Part shown: piece by piece, positions 59,951 to 64,000 of the stretch
How the letters are laid out: each line of letters opens with the position of its first letter
Position numbering within the stretch: position 1 is the stretch's first letter
Origin: Muriicola sp. Z0-33
GTDB taxonomy: Bacteria; Bacteroidota; Bacteroidia; Flavobacteriales; Flavobacteriaceae
DNA length: 64,000 nucleotides
NCBI RefSeq assembly: GCF_026126425.1
Contig: NZ_JAFMPW010000001.1
Span: 434,001 to 498,000, forward strand
Reading direction: 5' to 3'
Made by a program: the position numbers and the translations under genes
The notes under the pieces: generated by a model
The model's input: only the letters and a program-made list of their open reading frames with translations
Told to the model about the DNA's origin: nothing
Databases searched by the model: none

Positions 59951-61297
59951 ATGACCCATATAACTAAATTAACGAGCTTATTTTTTTTGCTGATCGGGCT
60001 TCAGCTCCATGCACAGCAAAGGTGGTCTTTAGACGACTGTGTTGCTTACGCCTTAGAGCATAATTTGCAGTTAAATGATTTTAACTATAACTGGCAGTCT
60101 AACAAAGAAACCTACCGCCAATCTGTTCGTAACCTGCTTCCTTCGGTTGCGGCACAAACAAATTATGTGATCAACTTTGGCCGTAGTACGGACCCTTTTA
60201 CTAATGATGTAGTAACCACAGATTTCTTTTCTAATAGTTATTCTCTGGAGTCGTCTGTTGACTTATTCAGGGGATTCCAGAAAATAAATACGATCAAGGC
60301 CTCTAAGTTTTTATATAAAGCCGCAAAGGAAGAATCGCTTCAGCAAAAATATTTACTGGCCTTCAGAGTAATGCAGGCTTTTTATGACATCCAGTTTTTT
60401 GAAGGCCTTGTAGCAATTTCTAAAGAGCAATTGACAGTTTCACAGAAGAATTATGAGTTGGTTGATAAACAAATAGAATTAGGACTTAAGGCAGGTGCCG
60501 ATTTATATGAAGCAGAATCGCTCCTATTAACAGACCAACTGAATGTAACCCAGAGTGAAAACCAATTGGCAGCAGCCAAACTGGCCTTAATACAAGAGAT
60601 GAATTTAGAGGCAACTACTGATATCACCCTGCAGGTTTCCATAGATCAAAAAGATGCCGGTGGTGGTGATACGCTCATCAGATCAGATTCTATCTATTCC
60701 GCGGCCAAGGATTTTATGCCTATTGTTAAAGCTCAGGAATTAAGGGCAAGGGCGGCAAAAAAGCAGGTAGCGGCATCCAGAGGAGATCTCTACCCGTCAC
60801 TTACACTTTTTGGGGGAGTTGGAACAGGTTATTTTGAAACTACCCGGGATTCTGTGGGAGCTACCATTCCCTTCCGTAATCAGTTTAAAGACAACACCTA
60901 TCAGTTCGTTGGGGTGTCTTTGTCTATCCCAATTACCAATGCATGGGCTTCGCGTTCACGGGTAAAACAGCAGAAGATCGCCCAGATGAGGGCCCAAAAT
61001 AATCTCGACATTCAAAAGCAGGAATTGTTTAATACTATAGAGCAATTGGTTCAGCAGTACAATGCCTTGCTGATAGAATATGAGCAGAGTACTCAAAAAG
61101 TGCAAGCACAAAACCTGGCTTTTACAATTGCCCAAAAAAGGTATGAAAGGGGACTGATAAATGCATTAGAACTTTTTACAGCGAAGAATTTATTTGCAAA
61201 TGCCCAGAATGAAAATCTGCAGGTGAGATTGCGCTCGGAGATCAATAAAAGTACCCTCGATTTTTACAGAGGATTACCTGTATTCAATATTAATTAG
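59951..61297 (+). CDS. TolC-family outer-membrane factor
   Basis: About 448 residues with a signal peptide (MTHITKLTSLFFLLIGLQLHAQ; quoted core LTSLFFLLIGLQLHA) and the TolC repeat pattern, e.g. SLDDCVAYALEHNLQLNDF at the start and QKRYERGLINALELFTAKN at the second repeat. The ATG at 59951 is preferred over 59909 and 59939 because the first lies within the sigma-54-like promoter and only the later ones give a normal signal. First gene of the TolC-adaptor-ABC operon. Confidence 0.92.
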   Translation: MTHITKLTSLFFLLIGLQLHAQQRWSLDDCVAYALEHNLQLNDFNYNWQSNKETYRQSVRNLLPSVAAQTNYVINFGRSTDPFTNDVVTTDFFSNSYSLESSVDLFRGFQKINTIKASKFLYKAAKEESLQQKYLLAFRVMQAFYDIQFFEGLVAISKEQLTVSQKNYELVDKQIELGLKAGADLYEAESLLLTDQLNVTQSENQLAAAKLALIQEMNLEATTDITLQVSIDQKDAGGGDTLIRSDSIYSAAKDFMPIVKAQELRARAAKKQVAASRGDLYPSLTLFGGVGTGYFETTRDSVGATIPFRNQFKDNTYQFVGVSLSIPITNAWASRSRVKQQKIAQMRAQNNLDIQKQELFNTIEQLVQQYNALLIEYEQSTQKVQAQNLAFTIAQKRYERGLINALELFTAKNLFANAQNENLQVRLRSEINKSTLDFYRGLPVFNIN

Positions 61298-61309
61298 ACA
61301 GAATTTAAA

Positions 61310-62557
61310 ATGGACATACAACTCGAAAAGAAAAAAGGATTAAGGCCAAAGCACTATGGATATATTGCCATTGGTTTACTGTTGATTTTTGTGGGATGGA
61401 AAATGCTTACCGGAAGTTCAATTTCAACTTTTCGAACCGAAAAGGATAAGCTGACCATAGCACAGATCACCGACGGCAAGTTTGATGACTATATCACCAT
61501 CAATGGTAATGTAGCGCCTATTGCTACCATCTTTATGGATGCCTACGAAGGAGGACGTGTAAGTGAAAAACTTATTGAGGAAGGTGCAACTGTTAAAAAA
61601 GGAGACATTATCCTGAAGTTGGAGAATATGAACCTTTACGAACAAATTTTGGCCAGCGAAAGTAATCTCGCTTTAAAACAAAACGATCTGCGTTCAACTA
61701 AACTCGAATTTGATTCCAGACAGGTAGAAGGCAGGAAGTCGTTGGCAACAGCCACCTACGAATTGCAAAGATTAAAGCGAAATTTTGAACAGAACCAGGT
61801 GCTGTTCAAAGATGAATTAATTTCAAAAGAAGAGTACCTTTTATCCAAAGAAAACTATGAGCTTTCAGAGCGGCAATACGAGATTGTAAAGTTACAAACA
61901 GAACAAGACGATGAACTTCGTAAAACTTCCCTGAGCAGTCTGGATTCTGACCTGGAAAGAATGCAAAAGACCTTGGGGATGGTATATCAGCGATTAGACC
62001 ACCTGAATGTGCGCGCCCCAGCAGATGGGCAACTTGGGTTCCTGGATGCCGAAATAGGACAAAATATAGCACAAGGCCAACGCATAGGACAGATTAATGT
62101 TTTGACCGATTATAAAATTGAGGCGAATATAGATGAGCATTATATAGATCGGGTACAACGCGACCTTGTTGCCCTCCTTGAACGAAATCAGAATGAATAC
62201 CCATTAAGAGTGAGAAAGGTATATCCTGAGGTCCGAAATGGAAGATTTAAAGTAGATCTTGTCTTTACAGGAGAAAAACCTGAGACAATAAGAACCGGGC
62301 AGAGTTATAATATTAAGCTGCAACTTGGGGAATCTAATGAGGCACTCTTATTACCAAAAGGAAGTTTTTTCCAAAGTACCGGAGGACAATGGATCTTTGT
62401 GGTTAACCAGGATAATGAAGCTTTAAAGAGGAACATCCGTATTGGAAAACAGAACTCCAGATACTATGAAGTACTGGAAGGTTTGGAAGCTGGTGAAAGT
62501 GTAATCACCAGTAATTATGACAGTTTTGGAGAGGCCGAAAGAATAATTTTAAAATAA
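61310..62557 (+). CDS. MacA/HlyD-type periplasmic adaptor
   Basis: 415 residues: N-terminal membrane anchor (about 17-33, YIAIGLLLIFVGWKML), lipoyl/barrel domain opening near ITINGNVAPIATIFMDAYEG, a coiled coil (about 110-215) and a C-terminal beta domain (EALLLPKGSFFQSTGGQWIF). It bridges the inner-membrane MacB-like transporter with TolC. It begins 12 bases after the TolC gene. Confidence 0.92.
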   Translation: MDIQLEKKKGLRPKHYGYIAIGLLLIFVGWKMLTGSSISTFRTEKDKLTIAQITDGKFDDYITINGNVAPIATIFMDAYEGGRVSEKLIEEGATVKKGDIILKLENMNLYEQILASESNLALKQNDLRSTKLEFDSRQVEGRKSLATATYELQRLKRNFEQNQVLFKDELISKEEYLLSKENYELSERQYEIVKLQTEQDDELRKTSLSSLDSDLERMQKTLGMVYQRLDHLNVRAPADGQLGFLDAEIGQNIAQGQRIGQINVLTDYKIEANIDEHYIDRVQRDLVALLERNQNEYPLRVRKVYPEVRNGRFKVDLVFTGEKPETIRTGQSYNIKLQLGESNEALLLPKGSFFQSTGGQWIFVVNQDNEALKRNIRIGKQNSRYYEVLEGLEAGESVITSNYDSFGEAERIILK

Positions 62558-62650
62558 AAGCTGCTAACTGTCACAGATGATGCAAAACAAATGTCTTTTA
62601 ATAAGACCGACAAAAATTAAAATAGTAACAGAAATCAAATCGATCAGAAA

Positions 62651-63346
62651 ATGATACAAATCCAAAATTTAAAAAAGAGCTTTAGAACCGAAGAAGTGGA
62701 GACGCTTGCTTTAAACAATGTAACTCTAAACGTGGCAGAAGGAGAATTTGCGGCGATAATGGGTCCGTCTGGTTGCGGGAAATCCACCTTGCTGAATATC
62801 ATTGGGATGCTAGACAATCCTACAGAAGGGAGTTATGAGTTTAACGGACTAGAGGTCGGAGGTTTAAAGGAAAGACAACGCACTCAACTCCGTAAGGGGA
62901 ACCTGGGTTTTGTTTTCCAAAGTTTTAACCTGATAGATGAACTTACGGTTTTCGAGAATGTAGAGTTACCTCTTATTTACCTTAAGATGAGTAAGAGTGA
63001 ACGAAAAGAAAAGGTCCGGGCGGTTCTTGAACGCATGAAAATTGCACATAGAGAAAAGCACTTTCCACAACAACTCTCGGGGGGTCAGCAGCAGCGGGTA
63101 GCTATATCCAGAGCAGTGGTGACCAATCCTAAATTAATCCTGGCGGATGAGCCCACGGGGAATCTGGATTCTAAAAATGGAATTGAGGTAATGAACCTGC
63201 TAACCGAACTAAACAAGGAGGGAACCACTATTGTGATGGTGACGCACTCGGACAGAGATTCTCATTATGCACACAGAATAATCAATCTATTTGACGGACA
63301 AATAGTAACGGAAAGTCAGAACCGGGCAATAGGAGCAATGATCTGA
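62651..63346 (+). CDS. ABC transporter ATPase, MacB/LolD type
   Basis: 231 residues with intact motifs: Walker A GPSGCGKST, signature LSGGQQQRVAISRA, Walker B LILADEPTGNLD and H-loop MVTHSD. Stand-alone ATPase of the LolD/MacB group that powers the permease encoded just downstream. All motifs are canonical, unlike the first exporter in the window (21853). Confidence 0.96.
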   Translation: MIQIQNLKKSFRTEEVETLALNNVTLNVAEGEFAAIMGPSGCGKSTLLNIIGMLDNPTEGSYEFNGLEVGGLKERQRTQLRKGNLGFVFQSFNLIDELTVFENVELPLIYLKMSKSERKEKVRAVLERMKIAHREKHFPQQLSGGQQQRVAISRAVVTNPKLILADEPTGNLDSKNGIEVMNLLTELNKEGTTIVMVTHSDRDSHYAHRIINLFDGQIVTESQNRAIGAMI

Positions 63347-63385
63347 TAAGGGAGTTTATTCATCAATCAATCAAAATCAAAAAGT

Positions 63386-64000
63386 ATGTTTAGTAGTTAT
63401 CTTAAAATAGCATGGCGTAACATAGTTAAAAACAAAGGATATGCTGCAATCAATATTGCCGGGCTGGCCGTTGGTGTATGTTGTTTTATTCTTATAGCCC
63501 TTTTTGTTAAGCACGAGTTCAGCTATGATAAATTTCATGCTAATGCAGATAGAATTTATCGGGTATGGCAATATGAAAATTATGGTCCAAAAGAAGATTT
63601 TCTAAACACCACCACCCCTGTTTCTATGGTAAATGTCCTTCGGGAGAATTTTCCGGAAATAGAAAATGGGAGCAGGGTCTTCAGGTTTAACAGCCTGGTA
63701 AAGAGAAATGAATCTGAATTTAATGAGTCTATTAGAGCAGTAGATCCCAGCTTTTTTGAAATATTTGATTTTGATATTGTCGCCGGTAATTCTGAGAAGC
63801 CTTTGGCTACTGCCAATGCTATTGTACTGACCCAATCTGCGGCGACGAAATATTTTGGGAATGAAGATCCATTAGGGAAATCGCTCTCGCTGGAATTCAA
63901 TGATGAGGTTCGTGTATATGAAGTCTCTGCTATAGCTGCAGATCCGCCACAAGCATCCAGCATCCAATTTCAATTGCTGGTGTCTCTAGCCAACGAAGCC
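63386..64000 (+). CDS. MacB-like ABC permease, N-terminal part
   Basis: 205 codons visible; cut by the right window edge. It starts MFSSYLKIAWRNIVKNKGYA, has TM1 (IAGLAVGVCCFILIALFV), then the beginning of the MacB periplasmic core domain (TKYFGNEDPLGKSLSL). It belongs to the FtsX/MacB mechanotransmission permease group that pairs with the preceding ATPase. It starts 39 bases after the ATPase stop. Remaining transmembrane segments lie outside the window. Confidence 0.93.
   Translation, partial: MFSSYLKIAWRNIVKNKGYAAINIAGLAVGVCCFILIALFVKHEFSYDKFHANADRIYRVWQYENYGPKEDFLNTTTPVSMVNVLRENFPEIENGSRVFRFNSLVKRNESEFNESIRAVDPSFFEIFDFDIVAGNSEKPLATANAIVLTQSAATKYFGNEDPLGKSLSLEFNDEVRVYEVSAIAADPPQASSIQFQLLVSLANEA

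Noticed and set aside
1-64000. Search for tRNA, rRNA, CRISPR repeats, insertion sequences, integrases and attachment sites
   Set aside because: None was recognised by eye; gaps are short and hold promoters, terminators or nothing. A tRNAscan or CRISPR finder run would settle this.

Overview
The window reads as chromosomal DNA of a member of the Bacteroidota, most likely a marine Flavobacteriaceae. The evidence is the lineage-specific families (DUF4199, DUF3098, DUF3127, DUF4271, DUF4296, DUF4301, SYLF), type IX secretion sorting domains of both type A and type B, Bacteroidota -7 promoter elements (TAnnTTTG) and few Shine-Dalgarno sequences. No tRNA, rRNA, CRISPR array, insertion sequence, integrase or phage gene was recognised. 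The stretch looks like ordinary, densely coded core genome with many convergent and overlapping gene ends. The genes at both window edges are cut.

Layout. 0-6.7 kb: M16 peptidase (cut), DUF4199, rplU-rpmA (L21 with a long C-terminal extension), a nucleoside hydrolase/5'-nucleotidase pair, SYLF protein, ahcY and a phosphopantetheinyl transferase. 6.7-12.9 kb: a vitamin/nucleoside salvage cluster made of a small thiamine-binding-like protein, a PnuC-family transporter, a NadR-like kinase and a DUF4301 protein in one overlapping operon, followed by a TPP riboswitch and the TonB-dependent receptor it controls. 13-21 kb: Rieske-like lipoprotein, greA with a strongly structured leader, HIT protein, orphan histidine kinase, flavin reductase and methyltransferase, DUF3127, aat, tag. 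21-26.3 kb: TetR regulator plus a three-part exporter (ABC, HlyD, TolC) whose ATPase has lost several canonical motifs, with a clear candidate operator in the promoter. 26.4-32.5 kb: thioredoxin-like protein, TonB-like protein, truB-uppP-DUF3098-ftsX cluster and a large type B T9SS-secreted protein. 32.6-43.9 kb: leuS, SemiSWEET, Zn-peptidase, Lrp and saccharopine dehydrogenase, pckA, hemD-DUF4271-GT39. 44-52.2 kb: polyprenol-phosphate mannosyltransferase, dihydroorotase, DUF4296, epimerase, tyrS, ankyrin-like protein, fhs, LuxE-like acyltransferase. 52.3-56.9 kb: two cargo-less miniature T9SS proteins, a PhoB/PhoR-type two-component pair, trmB, LysE, ATL. 57-64 kb: an NtrC/NtrB-type pair divergent from a MacAB-TolC-type export operon (last gene cut).

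Most interesting points: the transporter-kinase-DUF4301 cluster beside a TPP riboswitch, in which the DUF4301 protein shows motifs resembling UDP-sugar pyrophosphorylases; the degenerate ABC exporter with its palindromic operator; two tiny secreted proteins that are little more than a T9SS sorting domain; a two-hairpin greA leader; and a sigma-54-like promoter in front of the exporter next to a sigma-54 activator. Motifs, promoters, hairpins and starts were read by eye; no database search or folding calculation was done.
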